NCBI GenBank assembly: GCA_948567375.1
Contig: OX419759.1
Coordinates: forward strand, 40,091,493-40,155,492
Reading direction: 5' to 3'
Source of the DNA: Lunularia cruciata
Lineage: Eukaryota; Streptophyta; Marchantiopsida; Lunulariales; Lunulariaceae
DNA: 64,000 nucleotides
Positions within the stretch are counted from its first letter, which is position 1; every line of letters starts with the position of its first letter. The notes under the pieces were generated by a model. The model searched no databases. It was not told where the DNA came from and was given only the letters and a program-made list of their open reading frames with translations. Below are positions 55,261 to 64,000 of the stretch, piece after piece. A program made the position numbers and the translations under genes.

Positions 55261-58200
55261 AATGACTCTACAAACCTGCAGATTTGAAATGACAATGCAC
55301 CTCTTCATATCTGCCTATTCACATCTCAAATTGGTTACTTATCCAATCCAATGTCTACTTCTTCCTCGTCTTTCAAACCCAAACTCAAAGTAACTTTACT
55401 TCCTATTGCTCTATCCTCGAGTTTCATAATTCCTACCACTTCGACTAGATCTAACAGTTCTCTTTCTTGATCTGACATTTCACTTATGGGTAATCTATCT
55501 AACTCTTTATCTTCTGACCCACTCTTCTCTAATGTCTCCAATGGTAACTCCAAAGACATCTATACTCCTACTTCATCTACTTCAGGTTTTACTCTAACAT
55601 CTTTCTAAAGTTTATCTATCTCTAACTTTACCAAATCTAATCTAATCGTGATATTATCTTCTACTTATTATAATTTTCTTATCTTCACAAGTTCTAAGAC
55701 TAACTAACAAAGCATTCAAGTTTGTGTCCTTTGCTTGTCTCCTCCTCGTCTCCTGTACCAACAACTTCAACTTGTGCAGCCTCGTCTCTTCAGTACAAAC
55801 ACTGGCCTCTATACTCAGCATTGCATTCATCTTGATTAAGATCTCCTTCAATGGCTCCAATCTCATCTTCCTTTCATGCTCACAATCTGCAAGCCAATCT
55901 TCCCTGTACATTGCCAATTCTGCCTCAAACTTGGGTTTCACAATTTCCTTCTCCTTCTCCTTCTGTGCAACCGTCGCTTCCTCATTACAAAGTAACTCTT
56001 GAAATCTCTCTTCTTCCCTATATCTCACTGTCAACTCTTGTTGCCATAGTTGCTTCTTCTCTTCTACACTCTCCATCACTCTATTGAGCTCTTGTTTCTT
56101 CTCTGCTACCCTCGCCATAGCATGGATAATTTCTAGTCTTGAATTAGCAAACTGCTGCTTCAAGATTTTGTACTCAACTACTTGTCTTTCCCTTGCTATG
56201 TCACTCTGCTTCACAAGTTCCTCTTGATACCTCACTTCTCTCTTCAAGTTCTCAATCACTTGACTTTGCACTACTGCATGCACTTGCAGTACTTCCCTTT
56301 CCTCCTCACCTTAGATTATACTCTTCTTCAACTCCAAGTTCTCTTCTTCCAGTCTTGCTAATACCTGCAACACAGTCTTCACCTCCGGACACTTTGATTG
56401 CATCTCCTTCTTCTTGTGCTCTAGCTTCACTAACAACAAGCACACAACTTCTCGTAGGTAGTCCACTCCATCACTTGCAACTACTTCATAGTGTGGAGTG
56501 ATCTCCTTTTTTACCTCTTCTTCTCCTGATACTCACCTTCTTCTCTACAATCGTCGTATCGGAATAGACGCTTCACTTCCTGAACTAGCATTCTCCTCTT
56601 CCCTTGCCTTGCTTGGACCCACTTCACACTTTGCCTTGCGCCTCAACCAAACTCCCCTTTGAATCGTAATCTTCTTCTCCTCTGGCTCAAGTACCTTGTC
56701 CTCCAACTTTGCATCATTCTCTTCCTCGAGCTTCACCCGAACTTCTTCTTCTTCTACAAGTACCGACATCATCTTCCCACCTTCATTGCTATCACTACTC
56801 GTATCCCCACTTTGTAGCATGAGCTTGGGTTCTTCCTTGTGTTCCAAGTCTTTGGACTTGCACTTGGCTTTGCCCTTCAAGTCTTCTTCCAATGACGCAA
56901 TCACCACCATACCTTTCCTCGGGTTTCCTCTCCTGGGTCTTCTGAGGTCTTGTCTTCTCTATGTCTTTGCCTTCTCCTTATTGACTCCGCTTCTTTGACT
57001 TTGGAGTACTTACTTCTACCTTTGCACTCTTCCTTGTCTGCATGTAGTACTCATCATTGTTTTGGATTTGAAGAATATACTATTGCTCCTCCGCGTCGAC
57101 TTCCTTTCTCAAATCGGGATGAAAGTGAGACACCATTCTACTACGCTAAACTGCATTGAGCAAATTCAACCCAAGGTAGAAATGTGCTGCAAACGGCACG
57201 ATGTAGTGTAGAGGCAACTTATCCCACAAATTCCATACCATCTACCTCGTTCTCCCATGGAAGCACCTCGCCTAATTGATGGGTTCTCTTGCAAATATCT
57301 TATGGAAGAACACCGCTTGGTGTTTCATCACATAAGTCGTTCTCTCCGGCTTCAAGATTGCCATGAGAGAACTCACAATCCCTCCTTGACCAGATCTTTG
57401 TTACTCTCTACTTTATTCTTTGTCTACTTCAAAGAGAAGGCATCCCTCACTTCTTGGGTTTCTTTGGCTACCTCTTCCTTCCCCAAGAACATGGCACCTT
57501 GCTCTGCGCCTGCTTCTCTTTCGAGTTCCAATCTCCAATCCGACTCTGTCCAGCAAGCCGGATTTCCTCTCTTCTCCTCTTCCTCAGGGCCATCCAGACA
57601 CTTACTCTTGATTATCTCGGTCATGAATCCTAGAAAACTCATGTTCTAGTTCCACGCCAAGAATGTGATCCAAAGTCGGCTCAAGACTTCAATTCTTGCG
57701 ATCACTCTAACCTCCGAATTGCATGATTTCTCACTATGAATTTGGAGTTCTTCTTTCCTCCTCCCATCTTTCTTGCTTCCTCACTGTCTCTCGGGTTAAC
57801 TCTCTTGAATTCTCCTCTACACACTAGTGCAGCTTCAACTCTACTTCCCTTCCCCCGATCTCTTACAGAATGACTCCTCAAAGGCAAAGGAAAATTGCTC
57901 GACATTGCTTTGTTCTTAGCCAAATTTTTATAGAGTCACGCCTTTTTTATCTCTCTTCAATTTGAGTTTCTTCCAAGAAATCACACCTCTTGCATGCGCT
58001 TGTCATTGTCAAGTGTACTTCACGCGTATGACTGCCGGTTTTTGAACGGTCCCTTCTTGAATTTCTTGCCCCAAAGAAAAGTTATTACATTGTCTTTGCC
58101 TCGGGTTGAGCTCCCTCCAATAAGAAAACTTCTTACTTTGGGTTGTATGCTGACAGAGCAAGTCTGAGTACTTTGCCTTATGACCCAAAGCCACGTTACC

Positions 58201-58320
58201 TCGGGTTTCATCCCGAAGACTCTTTTCTTTGCCTTCTTTGGCCATACAGGCGCAATCCAACTTTTCTATACACTTCTTCTTCTCTATTTCAAAAAAAAAT
58301 AAAAAAATGTAGGTACCACA
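55261..58320 (-). mobile_element. element A4: truncated A copy
   Basis: On the minus strand A4 starts TGTGGTACCTACA at 58320, adjoining B2 protease-region sequence (CTTCTCAAGGATTTACTCC). Similarity to A1 and A3 fades near 55261, about 0.75 kb before the expected GTTGTCACA end. The right boundary is exact. The left end and its target duplication are lost, apparently together with most of B2 gag. Confidence 0.75.
55335..57903 (-). pseudogene. A-family coiled-coil protein, copy A4 (broken)
   Basis: The frame starts MSSNFPLPLRSH near 57903, about 25 nt after TATAAAAATTTGG, and includes RGKGSRVEAALVCRGEF and NPRDSEEARKMGGGKKN. FLGFMTEIIKSKCLDGPEEE, an acidic block at about 56900-56700 and the coiled coil (56400-55660) follow. 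The coil holds RYREEERFQELLCNEE. The acidic C-terminus ends near 55335. It has at least two frameshifts and several stops. Blocks are collinear with A1 and A3, which supports one original protein of about 850 codons. Confidence 0.6.
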
Positions 58321-59835
58321 ACTCTTCTCAAGGATTTACTCCAAGCAAGGATACTCCTTTGTCTACTAGGAGCACTTGCTCCTCAACACTATCAACAACA
58401 AAGACTCTAAGGAAGAAGTTGGGGATGGAGGATTTCTTGATTTCAAAGCAACAGTGGAACTACAATTTGTTGGAGGATGTTGGTAACCACAAGGCTAACA
58501 TCACAATGGGCCAATTGATTGCTTTGAACCCTACCTTGAGAAAGGAGCTTAGAGGTGGTTTGAGTTCTACAAGGAGCAAGAGGAAGAAGAAGGAAAAAGC
58601 TCCAGTATCAATGGGGTTGGTGGATGCCAAGCTAGCACCATGGGAGACTTGTGAATATGCCTCTAAGATTGATATAAGAGTGAATGGTCACAACATCAAG
58701 GATGCATTGGTTGATGGTAGATCAACAATAAATGCCATGTCAAAAAGGTTGATGAAGAAGTAAGGTGTATGCTACCCTCAAGACCTTCAACATTTGTGGT
58801 GAGCATGGCAAACAAGCAACAAGTTAGACCAGTAGGGGTGATGGATAAGGTGGTAGTTTCAGTTATGGGAGTTCAAAATCTCATGACTTTCCAAGTCTTG
58901 AAGGATTCAAGCTATGACTTACTTCTTGGGAGGACATGGTTGAGAGCAACACACAAAACTGATCAATGGCACAAAGTGTTCTTGAGTATTGGCCATCAAA
59001 CCATAGAGTCATAGTTCTTGTGACTAACACCACCAACACTTCACATTCAAATACACCGTCTTCCGATTATTGGGAATCTGATTTTGGAGAAGGAGCTTCA
59101 GGTTTGGACACAAGCATAGAGGAGGAGACTTCCATGAAGGAGGATGAATCTCAATCGGATTCAAATGTGTATCCCTTGTGTTCTATAGATTTTGCACCTA
59201 AGCCAGAGGTTTTGAAGGACCCAGATAAATCACCATTGACACTTGAGGAAGTAGAGAGAAGGTTATCTATCCTCAAGTGTGGCGCAAATGTTACCAAGGA
59301 GGAGAAGGTGAGATTTGAGGAGATTTTCCACAAGTTCATGCATGTGTTTGCTTTTAGTTACAAGGATTTGAATGAAGTCACCTTGGAGGAGCACAAGATA
59401 GAGGTGGAGTCACATGCAAGACCAATCCGCCAAAAGCAACATTGCATTAGCCCACCAATATCTTTGGTTGCAAAGGAGGAGATTGATAAGCTCAAGGAGG
59501 CCGGATTTATCTTTGAGGTGGAGAATTCAGAATGGATGTCTCCAATTGTCATTGTGAAGAAAAAGAATGGCAAGCTTGAGGTATGTGTGGATTACAAGAA
59601 GCTCAATGTTACTACCAAGAAATACTACTACCCATTGCCATTCATTGATGAGATCTTGGGGGAGGTTGCAGGTCATGAGAGGTACAATTTTGGAGATGGT
59701 TATAGTGGATATAACCAAATCAAGATTGCACTAGAGCATCATCAACTCAGCACATTCACCACACCTTGGGGAACTTTTGCTACCAAGGTCATGCCTTTGA
59801 GGCTTTGCAATGCTCTAGCCACATTCCAATAGTTC
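58321..59835 (+). pseudogene. B2 gag tail, protease and start of RT
   Basis: B2 resumes with the segment after the zinc knuckle (FTPSKDTPLSTRSTC). It holds the protease block DALVDGRSTINAMSKRLM (B1 has DGGS, so the third active-site residue is Arg here) and YDLLLGRTWLRATH near 58910. The stretch LCSIDFAPKPEVLK through EEKVRFEEIFHKFMHVFAF (59175-59350) is complete, unlike in B1. RT starts SARPIRQKQHCISPPI and goes through NSEWMSPIVIVKKKNGKLE and DGYSGYNQIK to MPLRLCNALATFQ, then TAG at 59830. Small frameshifts lie near 58760 and 58970. Confidence 0.8.
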
Positions 59836-61720
59836 ATGAACAAGGTATTTGAACCTTTCATTGGGAAATTTGTGAGAGACTTCATTGATGACTTTTGTGT
59901 CTATGGGAGCAAGGAGGAGCACTTTGAGCACCTAATCAAAGTCTTGCAACGCTTAGATGAGGCAAATGCATCACTCAACCTAGATAAGTGCATTTTTGGA
60001 TGTGAAGAAGGTCTACTTTTGGGGCACATCATCTCCAAGGATGGAATAGCAGTTGATCTTGAGAAGGTGAGGAAAATCTCAGACCTTCCATTCCCTTCAA
60101 GCTTGAAAAATTTATGCCAATTCTTGGGGATGGTTGGATACTATAGGAGGTTCATCTTCTCATTTTCCAACAAGGCTTATGCATTGACCATCTACATGAA
60201 GAAGGGTGTAGATTACATGGTGATTTTAGAGGACAAGAAGGCTCTCAAAGCTTCTGAGGAGCTCAAGCAATCCCTTGTTGTAGCTCCAATTCTTGCTCAA
60301 CCTGATTGGAGTTAGCCGTTCATCCTCTACATTGATGCTTCTAATGTAGCTGTAGGATGCACTCTTAGTCAATTAGACCAAGATTGGCATGATCATCCAA
60401 TAGCTTATGCTAATAGGCAGATGGTTTCAGCAGAAAAGAACTACTCTATCACGGAGAGAGAAGGGTTGGCAATGATCTTTGGTCTCAAGAATTTTAGACA
60501 ATACTTGATTGGAGGGAAAGCCACCATTGTCACGGATCACAAGGCTTTGAAGTACATCTTCAACAAGTTTAATGTTGAAGGGAGACTAGCAAGTTGGATG
60601 ATACTGAGTATGACTACACCATTGAGGCTAGGATAGGAAAGAAACATGCAAATGTTCATTTAATATCTAGAGCCTATGATCATGATGGAGATGAGCCAGT
60701 GGATGATTCCTTCCCAAATGAGGAGCTCATGATAATCTCAATCACTCAAGAGGTTCCAATGGAGTACAAGGAGATTGTGGATTTTGTGACAAGAGGTTAC
60801 TATCCAGAAGGGATGCATGCTAGGGAGAGGAAGGCCCTTGTAGCAAGATCTAGACTTTATACAATGGTGGAGGATATTCTTTCTCACCAAGGAGCAAATG
60901 GTCTACTTCGAAGAGTAGTGGGTAAGGAAGAGTCTATCCTACTTATAAAGGAGTTTCATGAAGGTTAAGTGTATGGAGGACACTTTGCAAGAAAGGTGAC
61001 TGCTTTCAAGATTCTAGATGCATGTTACCATTGGAGAGGTATTTTCAAAGATTGTCTTAATTATTGCAAAACTTGTCATGTTTGTCAAGCTTTTGCTAGA
61101 AAGTCTACATCCACTCCACCACTTAGATCAATTCCATTGCTAGGACCTTTTGAGAAGAGGGGAATTGATTTTGTAGGTCCTCTCAATAGAAACCCGAGGA
61201 ACAATTGGTACATTGTGGTTCTTACTGACTACCTTACCAAGTGGGTTGAGGCTAGACCATTGAGGGACAAGAATGAAAATGAAGTTGGTAGATTTCTTTA
61301 TGAACGCATTATCACTAGATTTGGATGCCCTTTGGAGTTGGTTTCTGATAGAGGAGGAGGGTTTATAGGAAGCATTACTATAGCCATACTATGACATTTC
61401 TCTATCACACATAGAGTAACACATAGAGGCAAGAGCAGTTGCTATGGTTCAAGTGGAGCAAGCCCAAGGGAAACAAAAGGAGAGCTATGACAAGAGGCAA
61501 GGCAAGAAGAAGGTGGAGCCTTTCAAAGAAGGTGATTGGGTAATGTTGTTTGATTCTATCAATTCAAGAGAGTGCAAAATAATTTTTTGCCTAAGTACTT
61601 TGGACCTTTCATAGTGGAGAAGGTGTGGGGCAATTACACCTATGATCTCAAGGAGTTGGGAGGAAGACACTTTGATAGGATTAACCATGATAAGTTGAAG
61701 ATGTACCATAGAAGGTAGAG
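59836..61720 (+). pseudogene. B2 RT, RNase H and integrase (broken)
   Basis: The catalytic FIDDF is near 59880, followed by FLGMVGYYRRF near 60125. RNase H has LYIDASNVAVG (about 60325), ITEREGLAMIFGLK (about 60450) and VTDHKALKYI (about 60530). Integrase has HFARK and CKTCHVCQAF (about 61070), then Asp in IDFVGPLNR (about 61165) and Asp in LVSDRGGGFIG (about 61340). A deletion removes the Glu region. The C-terminal GPF/Y-type module, PKYFGPFIVEKVW through DRINHDKLKM, follows (61595-61710). Frameshifts lie near 60600 and 60965. No chromodomain is seen. Confidence 0.85.
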
Positions 61721-61766
61721 AGACCTTCACTTTGAGGACAAAGTGAAAACTTAGTCCGGGGGTAAA

Positions 61767-62456
61767 TGTAACACCCATTTGTAGATGTGTGTGGTATTAT
61801 GATATTTAGCTTGGTATTACAAGTACTTAAGAGATATTACTTATATAAAGATAAAGGATGGTTCTATATTAGTCATGGTTAGCCAAAGTTAGTCATAGCT
61901 AAGATAGAGGGGACTTTACTTTAGAGGAAGTAGAAAAGATGAGCACCCCTATTTTGGATTTTAGTATGTTGACTTGGTATTATTCCTAGGTGTTTGGCTT
62001 TGAGGAAAGAGTTGAGAACTCTTGGGCCCGCAAGCCTTTTTGTTTTGGATTCTTCTATAGTCCAAGGATAGCCCATGTGAAGGAATCCTTGACTTAGTGG
62101 TTGGGTCAAGATAAGATCACATGCTAGTGGAGTATGCCCATGTGAATGGATATTCCTTTCTACTTTTTGACTTTACTTGACTTTTAGTCTAGTAACTTGA
62201 GTTATTGTGGTAATTAGTAACTTTGGTACATAACTATTTCACAAGTATATAAACAAGGGGTGAGGAGGTACTCATCATCCTTTCATTTGCAACTATATCT
62301 CTCTCATTGAGTTCTCTAGTGAGCAATGTCTTGAGTCTTGGAGTGTTAGCCTTGGAGGAGTATGATGGAGTTGGGGTTCCTTGCCTTCTTAGTCCATGGT
62401 GCGCTACCATAATAGTCATCAGGGGTTCATGCTGAGTGAGAGACAGGCCGGCTCAT
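61767..62456 (+). repeat. B2 3' LTR (complete)
   Basis: It runs from TGTAACACCC to GGCTCAT(A), about 690 bp, with TATATAAAC at 62246-62254. It is preceded by the polypurine tract AGTCCGGGGGTAAA. It serves as the reference for recognising the C, E and A3 insertion sites in the other B LTRs. Confidence 0.85.
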
Positions 62457-62762
62457 AGCTCACTTCTCTAATGTTGAGCCTTCGAGTTCCTGGCTATGGT
62501 GGATAGAGGCCAATGAGCGTCACCTAGATTCTCTTAGCTAGAGTAGGTGTGGCTTGACTGTAATCAATGCCTAGTTGTTGGCAGTTTATAGAGTGACAGA
62601 TCAAGTATTGATTTGAGTTGAGTGGATTCAAGAGTTGTAAACAATCTGATTATTATAGCACTTTAGAGTCTATGTGTGACTTATGTGTGAGTTGTGCTTC
62701 TATAGTGTATGATGTTGACAGCAATGTATGTTGTGTAGTGATGTATATACAAACTACACTTT

Positions 62763-63079
62763 TAAGCTTAATTGAAGTGGAGTATCATGGAGCTACAAAT
62801 GTAGCATGTGAATCATTTTTGCTCCAAAGTTTAATTTCAAATATCGGTAGTGATGAGAGTGTTTTGATGTACATATATAATATTAGTAGCATCAAATTAG
62901 CTATTAATCTTGTGTTTGATGCTAGGAAAAAACATATTGAGGTGCATTATCACTTTGTTTGGAAAAGGATCTTTGTAGCAAAGATTGATCTTAGATACAT
63001 TATTAAAGGAGAGCATGTTGTGGATATCTTCACAAAAGCATTACCTAGAGATAAGTTGATTGATTTAAATATTATCTAA
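62763..63079 (+). pseudogene. Ty1/copia RNase H, right part of element F
   Basis: The frame reads IEVEYHGATNVACESFLLQ, then SSIKLAINLVFDARKKHIEV, YHFVWKRIF and EHVVDIFTKALPRDKL before TAA at 63077. These are the conserved C-terminal blocks of copia RNase H: E-A-E-Y, a D-N equivalent now Y-N, K-H-I-E and A-D-I-F-T-K. Joined across the D insertion, it continues the frame at 19506 (SIVVS region), so the two halves are one gene. Confidence 0.8.
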
Positions 63080-63112
63080 GAGTATGAGATATTGAGTCAA
63101 GCTTGAAGAGGT

Positions 63113-63480
63113 ATGTTGATAAATCACTAAGCTTGATTAGATCAAGAATAGATACTCGCTAGAGTTGTTAGTGTAGTTATGTACAATCAATATAGTTAGT
63201 TAGAGAGTTAGCCCAAGATTAAGGTTTCATTGTTACTATCCCCCATATATATATGAGGGAGGCAATTTGCTCCATCTCATTCTCTTTCTTCCATCCTTGT
63301 CTACTTGCTTTGTTGTTTCTCTTCTTAGAGTGAATCCTTGTGTATTGGCAATTTACACTATAATGGTGTTTTCTCTTCAATAAAATTAGCAACTTCATAG
63401 TTCTGCAAAGATATCTCTTTGTTAGGTTCTCTTGATTATTGTGACTAGATTGATATACAAAACATAATGCAACCATTATA
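63113..63480 (+). repeat. probable 3' LTR of copia element F
   Basis: It begins TGTTGATAAATCAC directly after the purine-rich GAAGAGGTA, about 30 bp past the RNase H stop. It contains CCATATATATATGAGG (TATA region) near 63243 and AATAAAATT near 63381. The right end is uncertain, and no 5' partner was found within the window. Confidence 0.5.
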
Positions 63481-64000
63481 CAAAGAATGAAATAAAGAGA
63501 TGCATGTGAAATTGTGTCCTTTTTGAATGTTGTTTGTGAGAAACTTAACTAATATGGATGACTTGCCTGTAGATATAATTTGCTGCACTTTGGAGTTTTA
63601 GAGAATTGAAAGTAGACATAAAAATAAGCCTTTATTGAAGCTATATTTAGGAATGAGACCCAATTTTCCCATTGTTGTCATGACTTTCAACTTCAATCAT
63701 CACTTGTATGCAGATGATGTTTCAAAGCTTAGACTAGATAATTCCTTTCTCATTTATGTGGTGCAAATTTGGTTTAATTGAATTTAATGAGGTGATAAAA
63801 AAAGCATCTATCTTTATGTAATTGATCTAGGAAGCGGAACCATTGTCTTAATTTAAGTTGTTACTTTAGTGTCTTAATTTAAGTTGTTCCTTTAGGTTTC
63901 CTTAGAAATCTATGCTTCTTTGACAATGTGATACATAGAAGGTGATGTTGCACATTTATATATGTTAATTGGACATATTGCTTATGACAAATATTATTTC
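63481..64000. other. unassigned right edge
   Basis: AT-rich sequence with no recognised gene. It may still be flank of F. Confidence 0.4.

Larger units (their letters stand above)
43416..62456 (+). mobile_element. element B2: Ty3/gypsy with nested C and A4
   Basis: B2 sits in the 3' LTR of D. The left flank ends AGCTC (43411-43415) and the right flank resumes AGCTC (62457-62461). One boundary base is ambiguous, so the duplication is 4 or 5 bp. The 5' LTR start is TATAACACCC (TG mutated to TA). Its 5' LTR is split by C; its interior carries A4 and has lost most of gag. Protease, RT, RNase H and part of integrase survive, followed by a complete 3' LTR. Confidence 0.85.
19507..62758 (+). mobile_element. 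element D: DNMT/PHD-bearing Ty3/gypsy, composite with nested insertions
   Basis: D starts TGTCACACC at 19507 and ends ACTACA at 62758. The flanks are CTTT at 19503-19506 and CTTT at 62759-62762, and the copia RNase H reading resumes directly afterwards, so both ends belong to one insertion. The interior holds a 5' part (LTR, gag, protease, methyltransferase, RT, RNase H, start of integrase; 19507-29156). A second gag-to-PHD part follows (40385-43415), and then the 3' LTR split by B2 (43158-43415 and 62458-62758). Inserted elements are G, B1 (with E and A3) and B2 (with C and A4). The repeated gag implies a rearrangement. D is clearly related to element C but is more decayed. Confidence 0.8.
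43158..62758 (+). repeat. D 3' LTR body plus terminal repeat R1, split by B2
   Basis: Body pieces are 43158-43415 and 62458-62651, interrupted by B2. The body ends CAATCTGATT and is followed by R1 (62652-62758), ending ACTACA at the element boundary. The 5' copy has no R1, so the two ends of the element differ in a way ordinary LTRs do not. Confidence 0.8.

Noticed and set aside
1-64000. CRISPR arrays, bacterial operons, rRNA genes
   Set aside because: None of the expected repeats, ribosome-binding sites or conserved rRNA strings occur; the content is plant retrotransposons throughout.

Overview
The window looks like a plant nuclear genome, inside a large block of nested LTR retrotransposons. 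I found no host gene, rRNA, tRNA, CRISPR array or prokaryote-type operon. The density of old, multiply nested Ty3/gypsy and Ty1/copia elements suggests a large-genome plant. A gymnosperm is my guess, but the sequence does not prove it. Most reading frames are decayed, and many of their stops look like C-to-T changes (CAG to TAG, CGA to TGA, TGG to TAG), as expected in methylated repeats.

Layout. 1-4477: old repeat debris with a decayed gypsy reverse transcriptase (element H). 4478-12243: element A2 (+), interrupted by an inverted copy A1 (5014-8787, -). 12244-18289: AT-rich debris with an antisense coiled-coil pseudogene. 18290-19506 and 62763-63480: the two halves of one Ty1/copia element (F), split by a 43-kb nest. 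The nest is a gypsy element, D (19507-62758), whose ends carry the same 4-bp duplication (CTTT). D contains G (24794-26996), B1 (29157-40384, itself carrying E at 33258-36039 and A3 at 36077-39832) and, inside its 3' LTR, B2 (43416-62456). B2 carries element C in its 5' LTR (43509-53807, -) and A4 internally (about 55261-58320).

The notable system is the C/D family. It is a Ty3/gypsy element whose polyprotein reads gag with two zinc knuckles, aspartic protease, a DNMT3-like C5 cytosine DNA methyltransferase, reverse transcriptase, RNase H, DDE integrase, and a C-terminal PHD finger. It thus joins a DNA-methylation writer and a probable histone reader to a retrotransposon. Its termini are also odd. 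The 5' end has only a 448-bp LTR body, but the 3' end has a 107-bp repeat, the body, then the 107-bp repeat again, a split-direct-repeat layout. The 16 nt directly after the 5' LTR body are complementary to a site 27-28 nt downstream of a TATA-like motif inside the LTR, which resembles Tf1-type self-priming.

A second notable family is A: four copies of a unit of about 3.77 kb. It has LTR-like TG...CA termini and 5-bp target duplications but no pol, and it encodes an unrecognised protein of about 850 codons with long coiled coils. B is an ordinary gypsy element (gag-PR-RT-RH-INT) with LTRs of about 690 bp. E and G look like solo LTRs. All coordinates and counts are from reading by eye; no alignment or database search was run.
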